DNA of 64,000 nucleotides from Caulobacteraceae bacterium. GTDB taxonomy: Bacteria; Pseudomonadota; Alphaproteobacteria; Caulobacterales; Caulobacteraceae. Under the pieces are notes generated by a model. That model searched no databases, was not told the origin of the DNA, and was given only the letters and a program-made list of their open reading frames with translations. Both the position numbers and the translations under genes were made by a program. Of the stretch, positions 56,986 through 64,000 are shown in pieces (the first letter of the stretch is position 1; each line of letters starts with the position of its first letter). Where the stretch lies: assembly GCA_947476325.1 (NCBI GenBank), contig CANJPZ010000002.1, forward strand, positions 62,001 through 126,000, given 5' to 3'.

Positions 56986-57320
56986 TGTCTGTAGAATCCA
57001 TCGCCCAGGCGCAACTCGACGCCTATAACGCCCAGGACCTGGACGCCTATTGCGCCTTCTTCACCGACGACGTGGTGGTGGCTGACCTGAACGGCGCGCC
57101 GAACCTGGAAGGCATCGATGCCTATCGCGCCCGCTATGAAGGCGCCTTTGCGAAGTTTCCGAAAAACCGCGCTGATCTTCTGGCCCGCATGGTCGTCGGT
57201 CAGACGGTGATCGACCATGAACGTGTCGACCGCGGCAATGGCGTTGATCCGGTTTTCGAGGTCGCGGCCATCTACACCTTCCGGGACGGCAAGATCGCCC
57301 GCGTGGATTTCGTCAAATGA
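56985..57320 (+). CDS. NTF2-like (SnoaL-type) protein inside the nuo operon
   Basis: 111 aa with the SnoaL/NTF2-like pattern: 'AQAQLDAYNAQDLDAYCAFFTDDVVVADL' (in parts), 'GIDAYRARYEGAFAKFP' and the closing strand 'AIYTFRDGKIARVDFV'. The cone-shaped fold binds small molecules and can be enzymatic. In other organisms such proteins are sometimes labelled steroid isomerase-like; no catalytic set is certain here. Both ends overlap neighbours (TGATG and ATGA), so it is locked into the nuo operon. Confidence 0.78.
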   Translation: MSVESIAQAQLDAYNAQDLDAYCAFFTDDVVVADLNGAPNLEGIDAYRARYEGAFAKFPKNRADLLARMVVGQTVIDHERVDRGNGVDPVFEVAAIYTFRDGKIARVDFVK

Positions 57321-57973
57321 GCGTCCGCCGCCTTGCCAAGGATCAGCCCAAGGGGTTCGCCTTCTCGAAAGAGACGATGAAGACGGCCCAGTGGTGGATC
57401 GCCAAGTACCCGCCTGAGCGCAAGCAATCGGCGGTGATCCCCATCCTGTGGCTGGTGCAGAAGCAGGAAGGCTGGGTTTGCGAGCCCGCCATCCGCGCCA
57501 TCGCCGCGCTGCTGGAAATGCCGGTGATCCGGGTGCTGGAGGTCGTGACCTTCTACACCATGTTCATGCTGGAGCCGGTCGGCAAGACGGCCCTGATCCA
57601 GGTTTGCGGCACGACGCCTTGCATGCTGCGCGGGGCAGGGGATTTGATGGCCGTCTGCAAGGACAAGATCGGGCCCAGGGACAAGCTTTCGGCCGATGGC
57701 AAGTTCACCTGGCAGGAAGTCGAATGCCTGGGTGCCTGCTGCAACGCGCCCATGGCCCAGATCAATGACTACTATTACGAGGACCTGACCCCGTTCGAGA
57801 TGGGCCGGATCATCGATGATTTCGCCGCCGGCAAGAAGCCCAAACCCGGGTCCTATGACGGGCGAAAATCGTCCGAGCCCAAGGACGCGGTCCACACCCT
57901 GAACGATCCGTCGCTCTATGACGGCTCGAAGGCCAAGAATCTGAAGCTGCCCAACACGGAGCCGGTGGGATGA
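57317..57973 (+). CDS. nuoE: NADH-quinone oxidoreductase subunit E
   Basis: 218-aa 24-kDa subunit. The [2Fe-2S] ligands are in 'VCGTTPCMLRG' and 'CLGACCNAP'. 'IPILWLVQKQEGWVCEPAI' and 'VVTFYTMFMLEPVGK' are conserved. It has a C-terminal extension of about 45 residues past the usual end ('KPGSYDGRKSSEPKDAV...'), as in mitochondrial-type and alphaproteobacterial proteins. ATGA overlaps on both sides. Confidence 0.95.
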   Translation: MSVRRLAKDQPKGFAFSKETMKTAQWWIAKYPPERKQSAVIPILWLVQKQEGWVCEPAIRAIAALLEMPVIRVLEVVTFYTMFMLEPVGKTALIQVCGTTPCMLRGAGDLMAVCKDKIGPRDKLSADGKFTWQEVECLGACCNAPMAQINDYYYEDLTPFEMGRIIDDFAAGKKPKPGSYDGRKSSEPKDAVHTLNDPSLYDGSKAKNLKLPNTEPVG

Positions 57974-58176
57974 CCCTGGCCGACCAGAAAAAGCGCATGG
58001 CCTTGATGTTTCTCATCAATGGCGTCTGCCTGCTTCTGGCGGCGGTCAGCGTCTTTGTGGCCATTCGCTACAAGGTCGATGCCCTGTGGTTTGTCTTCGT
58101 GGGTTTGCTGATCACCGGATTCGGCGCCCAGATATGGTTCATGCTGGGCTTCATGCGCGCCGGGAGGGTCGAATGA
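57970..58176 (+). CDS. Small two-helix membrane protein inside the nuo operon (68 aa)
   Basis: 68 aa. A short basic start (TLADQKKRMA) is followed by two membrane helices, around 11-32 and 38-62 ('LWFVFVGLLITGFGAQIWFML'). No family recognised. ATGA overlaps with nuoE upstream and with the next small gene downstream show tight coupling. Confidence 0.68.
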   Translation: MTLADQKKRMALMFLINGVCLLLAAVSVFVAIRYKVDALWFVFVGLLITGFGAQIWFMLGFMRAGRVE

Positions 58177-58439
58177 TCGACGATCCCGACTACATCAAGC
58201 GCCGCATCGCCTATGTCGACACCATCCGCACCATGCACAAGAACAAGCGCCTGATCGGTCTGGTCGGCTGCCTGATCGGCGTGCTGATCCTGGCTTGGGC
58301 GCGGTTCCGCGACGGGGCCCCGCAGTGGGAGCTGGCGGCAGGGCTGGTGGTGATCGGCTTCAGCTGGCTGCTTTTCGCCTATGTCATCTTCGCCCGGACG
58401 CGCTATGTCCGCGCCCATCCGTTTGAACCGGGTTCGTGA
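58173..58439 (+). CDS. Small two-helix membrane protein inside the nuo operon (88 aa)
   Basis: 88 aa. A charged amphipathic start ('[24 protein letters not shown]') precedes two helices, around 27-42 and 51-73, and the protein ends with a basic tail. No family recognised. It overlaps the previous small gene by 4 bp, and nuoF begins within 6 bp of its stop (a GTG at 58436 would even overlap). Confidence 0.68.
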   Translation: MIDDPDYIKRRIAYVDTIRTMHKNKRLIGLVGCLIGVLILAWARFRDGAPQWELAAGLVVIGFSWLLFAYVIFARTRYVRAHPFEPGS

Positions 58440-58444
58440 GTCGT

Positions 58445-59761
58445 ATGGTCGGTATTCTGCAAGACAAGGACCGCATCTTTACCAACCTCTACGGGCTCCA
58501 TGACTGGGGTCTGGAAGGGGCGAAGACGCGCGGCTGCTGGAACGGCACGCGCGACATGCTCAAGATGGGCGGCCCGTGGATCATCGACCAGATGAAGAAC
58601 TCCGGTCTGCGCGGCCGCGGCGGCGCAGGGTTTGGCACCGGTCTGAAGTGGTCCTTCATGCCGAAAGAGGTCAAGGACCGCCCGCACTATCTGGTGGTCA
58701 ACGCCGATGAGTCCGAGCCGGGCACATGCAAGGACCGCGAGATCATGCGGCATGACCCGCATCTGCTGATCGAGGGTTGCCTGATCGCCTCCTTCGCCAT
58801 GCAGGCCCACGTTTGCTACATCTATATCCGGGGCGAATACGTCCGTGAGCGCGAAGTGCTCGAAGAGGCTATCAAGCAGGCCTATGAAGCCAAGCTGATC
58901 GGCAAGAACAACATCCACGGCTGGGACTTCGACTGTTACGTCCATCACGGGGCCGGCGCTTATATCTGCGGCGAGGAAACCGCCCTGCTGGAAAGCCTCG
59001 AAGGCAAGAAGGGCCAGCCTCGGCTGAAGCCGCCGTTTCCGGCTGGCGCGGGCGTTTATGGCTGCCCGACCACGGTCAACAACGTCGAATCCATCGCGGT
59101 GGCAGGCACCATCCTGCGGCGTGGCGCCCAGTGGTTTGCAGGCTTCGGCCGGCCCAACAACACCGGCACCAAACTGTTCTGCGTCTCGGGTCACGTGAAC
59201 CTGCCCTGCAACGTCGAAGAGACCATGAGCATCCCGTTCCGCCAGCTGATCGAGGATCACTGCGGTGGCATCCGTGGCGGCTGGGGAAACCTGAAGGCGG
59301 TCATCCCGGGCGGGTCGTCCGTGCCGATGATTCCGGCCGAACAGTGTGAAGACCTGCCGATGGACTTTGATGCCCTGCGCGAGCTGAAATCGGGCCTCGG
59401 CACGGCGGCCGTCATTGTCATGGACAAGTCCACCGACCTGGTCCGCGCCATTGCGCGGCTTTCGTATTTCTACAAGCATGAGAGCTGTGGCCAGTGCACG
59501 CCGTGCCGTGAAGGCACCGGCTGGATGTGGCGGGTGATGGAGCGCATGGCCACGGGCGAGGCCGAGATGCGCGAAATCGACCTGCTTCTCGACGTGACCA
59601 CCCAGGTCGAAGGTCACACCATCTGCGCGCTCGGCGACGCCGCCGCCTGGCCGATCCAGGGCCTGTTCCGCCACTTCCGCCACGAGGTGGAAGACCGGAT
59701 CACCAGCTACCGCGCCGGCAAACCTCACGTTCAGGGCGCGACCCTGATTGCGGCGGAGTAG
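58445..59761 (+). CDS. nuoF: NADH-quinone oxidoreductase subunit F
   Basis: 438-aa 51-kDa subunit that binds NADH, FMN and cluster N3. '[16 protein letters not shown]' binds NADH, '[20 protein letters not shown]' binds FMN, and the [4Fe-4S] ligands are in '[16 protein letters not shown]' plus a later Cys ('[13 protein letters not shown]'). ATG 58445 is chosen; GTG 58436 is the alternative. Confidence 0.97.
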   Translation: MVGILQDKDRIFTNLYGLHDWGLEGAKTRGCWNGTRDMLKMGGPWIIDQMKNSGLRGRGGAGFGTGLKWSFMPKEVKDRPHYLVVNADESEPGTCKDREIMRHDPHLLIEGCLIASFAMQAHVCYIYIRGEYVREREVLEEAIKQAYEAKLIGKNNIHGWDFDCYVHHGAGAYICGEETALLESLEGKKGQPRLKPPFPAGAGVYGCPTTVNNVESIAVAGTILRRGAQWFAGFGRPNNTGTKLFCVSGHVNLPCNVEETMSIPFRQLIEDHCGGIRGGWGNLKAVIPGGSSVPMIPAEQCEDLPMDFDALRELKSGLGTAAVIVMDKSTDLVRAIARLSYFYKHESCGQCTPCREGTGWMWRVMERMATGEAEMREIDLLLDVTTQVEGHTICALGDAAAWPIQGLFRHFRHEVEDRITSYRAGKPHVQGATLIAAE

Positions 59762-59765
59762 GCCG

Positions 59766-61802
59766 ATGCCCATTGCGAAGGTCAACGGCAAGGAAGTCGA
59801 GTTCGAGCCCGGGATGACAGTCCTGCAGGTCGCCGAGATGGCCGGGGAAGAGATCCCGCGCTTCTGCTACCACGAGCGCCTGTCCATCGCCGGCAACTGC
59901 CGTATGTGTCTGGTCGAGGTAAAGCCCGGACCGCCCAAGCCCCAGGCGTCCTGCGCCCTGCCGGCCGCCGAAGGCCAGGAAATCTTCACCGACACGCCCA
60001 TGGTCCAGAAGGCCCGCAAGGGCGTGATGGAATTCCTGTTGATCAACCACCCGCTGGATTGCCCGATCTGCGATCAGGGCGGTGAGTGCGACCTGCAGGA
60101 CCAGGCCATGGGCTATGGCCGCGACGCGACCCGTTTCGTTGAGAACAAGCGCGCCGTCGAAGACAAGTACATGGGCCCGGTCATCAAGACCGTGATGAAC
60201 CGCTGCATTCAGTGCACCCGCTGCGTGCGCTTCATCACCGAAGTGGCCGGCGTGCCGGAAATCGGCCTGATCTCACGGGGTGAGGACGTCGAGATCACCA
60301 CCTATCTCGAAAATGCGGTGACCTCGGAATTGTCGGGCAATGTCAACGACCTGTGCCCGGTCGGCGCCCTGACCCACAAGCCCTGGGCGTTCAACTATCG
60401 GCCCTGGGAGCTCAAGCGCACCGAGAGCATCGATGTGATGGACGCGCTGGGCTCGGCGATTCGCGTCGACGCGCGCGGCAGCGAAGTCATGCGGGTCCTG
60501 CCGCGCACCCAGGAAGACATCAACGAGGAATGGCTGGACGACAAGGCGCGCTATGCCTGCGATGGTTTGCTGCGCCAGCGCCTCGACAAGCCCTACATCC
60601 GCGAGAACGGCAAGCTTAAGGCCGCCACCTGGGACGAGGCGCTCGCCGCCGTCGCCGCGAAGCTGTCGGCCAGCAATGCAGGCCGCATCGGCGTGATCGC
60701 GGGCGATCTGGCCGACGCCGAGTCCATGAAGGCGGCCCTGGACCTGTTCCGGGGCAAGCTGGGGATCGCCAGCCTCGACTGCCGCCAGGATGGCGCGCAG
60801 ATCGGCGGCGGTGCGCGGGAAGAGTATCTGTTCAATGCCACCATCGCCGGCATCGACGAGGCCGACGCCATCTTGCTGATCGGGACCAACCCGCGCCTCG
60901 AGGCGCCGGTGCTCAACGCCCGCATTCGCCGCGCCTGGGTCTCGCGCGGCGTCCCGGTCGCCATGATCGGCACAGCGGCGGACCTGACCTATCCGGTTGA
61001 GCATCTTGGCGACACAGCCGCGGCGATTGCCTCTTTATCGAAATCAAAGAAGGGCTTTGCCGAAAAACTTAAAGCGGCCAAAAGGCCGATGGTCATCGTC
61101 GGGTCCGGCGCCTTCGCCCGGGAAGATGGGGCCGCTATTCTGGCCGCCGCCGGAAAGTTCGCCACCGCAATCGGCGCGAGCTGGAACGTACTCCACACGG
61201 CTGCAAGCCGCGTCGGCGGCCTCGATCTGGGTTTCATCCCCACCGGGGGCGGCAAGAGCGCAACGGAACTTGCGTCAAAGGGCGGCGCCGACGTGCTGTT
61301 CCTGATGGGCGCCGACGAAATCGACCTGTCGAAGTCCAAGGCCTTTGTCGTCTACATGGGCACTCACGGCGACGCCGGCGCCCACCGCGCTGACGTCATC
61401 CTGCCCAGCGCCGCCTGGACCGAAAAGCGCGGCCTCTACGTCAACACCGAGGGCCGGGTTCAACACGGCGAGCGCGCCGTCTATCCCAAGGGCGAAGCCA
61501 AGGAAGACTGGGCGATCATTCGCGCGCTTTCGGACCGTCTGGGCGCGACCTTGCCGTACAATACCCAGGACCAGTTGCGCGAGGCGCTCTACGCCGACCA
61601 TTCGACCTTCGCCGGTCAGGGATTTCCCCCGGGCAAGTCCGACTTCAAGCCCGCATTCGCATCGAAAACGGGCGCGGGAGACGCCCCCCTGAAGAGCCGG
61701 ATTACAGACTTCTACATGACCAACCCGATTGCTCGCGCCAGCGTGACCATGTCGGAACTTTCCGCGCTGAAGTCAGGCGCCAAACTGATGGCGGCGGAGT
61801 AG
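59766..61802 (+). CDS. nuoG: NADH-quinone oxidoreductase subunit G
   Basis: 678-aa 75-kDa subunit. The N-terminal ferredoxin-like part holds cluster N1b ('RFCYHERLSIAGNCRMCLVEV' in parts), the His/Cys-ligated N5 ('INHPLDCPICDQGGECDLQD') and N4 ('NRCIQCTRCVRF'), passing electrons on to NuoI. The rest is a molybdopterin-oxidoreductase-like domain without cofactor. ATG 59766 is preferred over an upstream in-frame start. nuoH follows after 3 bp. Confidence 0.96.
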   Translation: MPIAKVNGKEVEFEPGMTVLQVAEMAGEEIPRFCYHERLSIAGNCRMCLVEVKPGPPKPQASCALPAAEGQEIFTDTPMVQKARKGVMEFLLINHPLDCPICDQGGECDLQDQAMGYGRDATRFVENKRAVEDKYMGPVIKTVMNRCIQCTRCVRFITEVAGVPEIGLISRGEDVEITTYLENAVTSELSGNVNDLCPVGALTHKPWAFNYRPWELKRTESIDVMDALGSAIRVDARGSEVMRVLPRTQEDINEEWLDDKARYACDGLLRQRLDKPYIRENGKLKAATWDEALAAVAAKLSASNAGRIGVIAGDLADAESMKAALDLFRGKLGIASLDCRQDGAQIGGGAREEYLFNATIAGIDEADAILLIGTNPRLEAPVLNARIRRAWVSRGVPVAMIGTAADLTYPVEHLGDTAAAIASLSKSKKGFAEKLKAAKRPMVIVGSGAFAREDGAAILAAAGKFATAIGASWNVLHTAASRVGGLDLGFIPTGGGKSATELASKGGADVLFLMGADEIDLSKSKAFVVYMGTHGDAGAHRADVILPSAAWTEKRGLYVNTEGRVQHGERAVYPKGEAKEDWAIIRALSDRLGATLPYNTQDQLREALYADHSTFAGQGFPPGKSDFKPAFASKTGAGDAPLKSRITDFYMTNPIARASVTMSELSALKSGAKLMAAE

Positions 61803-61805
61803 GGG

Positions 61806-62876
61806 ATGGATCCGACCCTGACCCCGATCGGCTGGTTCCTGTGGACCCTGCTTTACGTGCTCATCGTCCTGATGGGCGTGATGATCAGCCTGGCCTTCCT
61901 GCTCTGGGGCGATCGCAAGGTCTGGGCCGGCGTGCAGATGCGCAAGGGCCCCAATGTGGTCGGTCCATTCGGGCTGTTCCAGTCCTTCGCCGACTTCATC
62001 AAGTTCTTCGTCAAGGAAGTGATCATCCCGTCCAGCGCGGACAAGTTCGTCTTCCTGCTGGCGCCCCTGATCAGTTTCACCCTGGCCTTCGGGGCCTGGG
62101 CGGTAATCCCGTTCGCGCCCGGCTGGGTGGTCTCGAACATCAATGTGGGCGTGCTCTACTTGTTCGCCATCTCGTCCCTGGGTGTCTACGGCATCATCAT
62201 GGGCGGCTGGGCCTCGAACTCGAAGTACCCATTCCTCGGCGCCCTGCGGTCAGCGGCCCAGATGGTGTCCTACGAAGTCTCGATCGGCTTTGTGATCATC
62301 ACCGTGATCCTTCTGGCCGGCACCATGAACCTGACCGGCATTGTCGAGGCCCAGAATGGCGGCATCTGGCACTGGAACTTCCTCGGCGGCGGCGGCCTGA
62401 AGAACCTGCCGCTCGTCGTGATCATGGTCCCGATGACGGTGATCTTCTTCATCAGCTTCCTGGCCGAGACCAATCGTCCTCCGTTCGATCTGCCGGAGGC
62501 GGAGTCGGAACTGGTGGCCGGTTACCAGGTCGAATATTCCTCGACACCCTATCTGCTGTTCATGATCGGCGAGTACGCCAACATCGTCCTGATGTGCGCC
62601 CTGATCAATCTGCTGTTCCTTGGCGGATGGCACGCGCCCTGGCCGGAAGGCTTTACCGCCGGCTGGCCGGATCTGGCCCGCAACTTCTATTTCCTGCTGA
62701 TCTTCATCATCAAGATCGTCTTCATGTTCTTCATGGTCGCCATGGCCAAGGCGATCGTGCCTCGCTACCGCTATGACCAGCTGATGCGCCTGGGCTGGAA
62801 GGTGTTCCTGCCGATCAGCCTGGTTTCGGTCGTTGTCGTCGCCGCTTGGCGCGTCTTCGTGACGGGGGCCGTATGA
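61806..62876 (+). CDS. nuoH: NADH-quinone oxidoreductase subunit H
   Basis: 356-aa membrane subunit with eight helices, linking the peripheral arm to the proton-pumping arm. Conserved loops are '[36 protein letters not shown]' (in parts), '[23 protein letters not shown]' (in parts) and '[18 protein letters not shown]'. Ends with an ATGA overlap with a lipoprotein gene. Confidence 0.97.
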   Translation: MDPTLTPIGWFLWTLLYVLIVLMGVMISLAFLLWGDRKVWAGVQMRKGPNVVGPFGLFQSFADFIKFFVKEVIIPSSADKFVFLLAPLISFTLAFGAWAVIPFAPGWVVSNINVGVLYLFAISSLGVYGIIMGGWASNSKYPFLGALRSAAQMVSYEVSIGFVIITVILLAGTMNLTGIVEAQNGGIWHWNFLGGGGLKNLPLVVIMVPMTVIFFISFLAETNRPPFDLPEAESELVAGYQVEYSSTPYLLFMIGEYANIVLMCALINLLFLGGWHAPWPEGFTAGWPDLARNFYFLLIFIIKIVFMFFMVAMAKAIVPRYRYDQLMRLGWKVFLPISLVSVVVVAAWRVFVTGAV

Positions 62877-63085
62877 TCAGGATCGTTCTCATCCTTGGCG
62901 CCGCCGCCGTGCTGTCCGCGTGTGAGGACCTGCCGACCTATGAGGCGCCGATCTCGAATGGTGGGCGTTCTACGGCCCAGGTCAACCGGTCGGCCGCAGA
63001 GTCACGCTGTGGTCCGGCGGGCATCAATCAGAGGCCGGATTCGGACGGCACGTCCCCGGGCGACTACAGGTGCGGGAAAAACTGA
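62873..63085 (+). CDS. Small lipoprotein inside the nuo operon (70 aa)
   Basis: 70 aa with a clear lipobox: '[17 protein letters not shown]', lipidated Cys17, with Glu at +2. The mature part (about 54 aa) is polar and has two further cysteines ('ESRCGPAG' and 'DYRCGKN') that could pair in the periplasm. It overlaps nuoH by 4 bp and nuoI by one base. The function is unknown; it could be an envelope-side accessory of complex I or simply use the operon. Confidence 0.7.
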   Translation: MIRIVLILGAAAVLSACEDLPTYEAPISNGGRSTAQVNRSAAESRCGPAGINQRPDSDGTSPGDYRCGKN

Positions 63086-63576
63086 TGCTGGAACGTATCG
63101 TCCAGGCGGCGAAGGGTGCGGCTCTGCTGGATTTCGGCGGCGCCTTCATGCTGGGCATGAAGCACATGCTGCGGCCCAAGAAGACCATCCTCTATCCGAA
63201 TGAGCGCAACCCGCAGAGCCCGCGTTTCCGGGGCGAGCATGCGCTGCGTCGTTATCCAAACGGCGAGGAACGCTGCATCGCCTGCAAGCTGTGCGAAGCA
63301 GTCTGCCCGGCCCAGGCCATCACCATCGAGTCCGAACCGCGCGAAGACGGCTCGCGCCGCACCACGCGCTACGACATCGACATGGTCAAATGCATCTACT
63401 GCGGCCTGTGCCAGGAGGCCTGCCCGGTGGATGCCATTGTCGAGGGACCGAACATCGAGTTCGCCGTCGAGACGCGGGAAGAACTTTACTACGACAAGGC
63501 GCGGCTGCTTTCGAACGGCGACCGCTGGGAGCGAGAAATCGCGAGAAATCTGGAGTTGGACGCGCCCTACCGCTAA
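63085..63576 (+). CDS. nuoI: NADH-quinone oxidoreductase subunit I
   Basis: 163-aa 23-kDa ferredoxin-like subunit with clusters N6a and N6b: '[16 protein letters not shown]' and '[16 protein letters not shown]'. The start '[21 protein letters not shown]' (in parts) forms the membrane-proximal helix. ATG 63085 shares a base with the lipoprotein stop. A 10-codon ATG frame at 63586 (to 63616) lies before nuoJ but has no further support. Confidence 0.97.
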   Translation: MLERIVQAAKGAALLDFGGAFMLGMKHMLRPKKTILYPNERNPQSPRFRGEHALRRYPNGEERCIACKLCEAVCPAQAITIESEPREDGSRRTTRYDIDMVKCIYCGLCQEACPVDAIVEGPNIEFAVETREELYYDKARLLSNGDRWEREIARNLELDAPYR

Positions 63577-63618
63577 CAGGCGGATGGACGTGATTCCGAA
63601 AGGGGATCTGGGCTAGGG

Positions 63619-64000
63619 ATGATACAGGCGCTCGCCTTTTATGTGATGGCCGCAGTGACCGTCTTGGCGGCGCTCGCGGTCGTGGGCGCGCGCAATCCCG
63701 TGCACTCGGTGCTGTTCCTGATCACCGCCTTCTTCTCGGCGGCGGGCCTGTTCGTCCTGCTGGGGGCCGAGTTTCTCGCCATGCTTCTGGTCGTGGTCTA
63801 CGTCGGCGCGGTGGCGGTGCTGTTCCTGTTCGTCGTCATGATGCTCGACATCGATTTCGCCAAGCTGAAGGCCGGGTTTGCCCAGTACCTTCCGATCGGC
63901 GGGCTGGTTGGCGGCATACTGGCCACCGAGATGATCCTGGTGGCGCTGGCTGTCGGCCGCGAAGGCGCGGCGGCCAAGAACGCCTTACCGGACGCCAATG
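63619..64000 (+). CDS. nuoJ: NADH-quinone oxidoreductase subunit J (5' part, runs off right edge)
   Basis: 127 residues are visible of a multi-helix membrane subunit. The conserved helix '[28 protein letters not shown]' (in parts), with the pi-bulge region V-Y-V-G-A-V, is the signature of NuoJ. ATG 63619 follows AGGG. nuoK to nuoN presumably lie beyond the edge. Confidence 0.93.
   Translation, partial: MIQALAFYVMAAVTVLAALAVVGARNPVHSVLFLITAFFSAAGLFVLLGAEFLAMLLVVVYVGAVAVLFLFVVMMLDIDFAKLKAGFAQYLPIGGLVGGILATEMILVALAVGREGAAAKNALPDAN

Noticed and set aside
63586-63618. Ten-codon leader-like frame before nuoJ
   Set aside because: Too short to test, no repeated codons or hairpin pair that would suggest attenuation.

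Overview
The window is a continuous stretch of GC-rich alphaproteobacterial chromosome, most likely from the Caulobacteraceae (Caulobacter or Phenylobacterium type). The best pointers are the order tig-clpP-cicA-clpX-lon-HU, with the HAD-family gene cicA on the opposite strand between clpP and clpX; a DUF2849/DUF934 sulfite-reduction cluster; a SPOR-nagZ-scpA-scpB-tatABC string; and tRNA promoters resembling the Caulobacter housekeeping-sigma consensus. Coding density is very high, with many 1-4 bp start/stop overlaps (ATGA, GTGA, TGATG). I see no rRNA, CRISPR array, insertion sequence, prophage or recognisable defence island.

Layout. 1-5 kb: 5' part of a TonB-dependent receptor facing a histidine kinase / response regulator / Ig-like lipoprotein operon, then tRNA-Lys. 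5-12.3 kb: a lone HPt protein, chorismate mutase, a LysR regulator, and an assimilatory sulfur operon (sirohaem methylase, DUF2849, sulfite reductase, DUF934, cysH, ferredoxin-NADP reductase) with a NUDIX gene. 12.3-16 kb: a four-gene Mla-type lipid transport operon (STAS-fused permease, ATPase, MCE protein, lipoprotein). 16-20 kb: folD, an acyl-CoA dehydrogenase with a perfect palindromic operator, tRNA-Val, an MFS transporter, and a 105-bp double-hairpin intergenic repeat. 20-33 kb: gph, glmU, rpiA, gor, an acyltransferase, class II DAHP synthase, a MATE pump, a DUF429-like protein, two oxidoreductases and ilvD. 33-38 kb: rRNA pseudouridine synthase, a hypothetical protein, xthA, an exported hydrolase, erpA and dgt. 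38-44.5 kb: an FtsN-like SPOR protein, nagZ, scpAB, tatABC, and a DEAD-box helicase on the other strand.

44.8-52.3 kb is the protein quality-control block: trigger factor, ClpP, CicA (antisense), ClpX, Lon and HU, with a heat-shock-type promoter candidate before lon. Then come tRNA-Val and tRNA-Asp around a 427-bp gap holding one plausible 40-aa CxxC protein, and a glycosyltransferase-like gene. From 53.9 kb to the right edge runs the complex I operon nuoABCD-EFGHI-J, interrupted by five small non-canonical genes: four between nuoD and nuoF and one lipoprotein between nuoH and nuoI.

Nothing here is clearly a new multi-gene system. The best candidates for undescribed biology are the five translationally coupled accessory genes in the nuo operon, the TonB receptor/two-component/Ig-lipoprotein module with its atypical response regulator, the repeat that supplies both stop codons of a convergent gene pair, the PsrA-like operator before the acyl-CoA dehydrogenase, and the repeated TTGTAACAA element before tatA.
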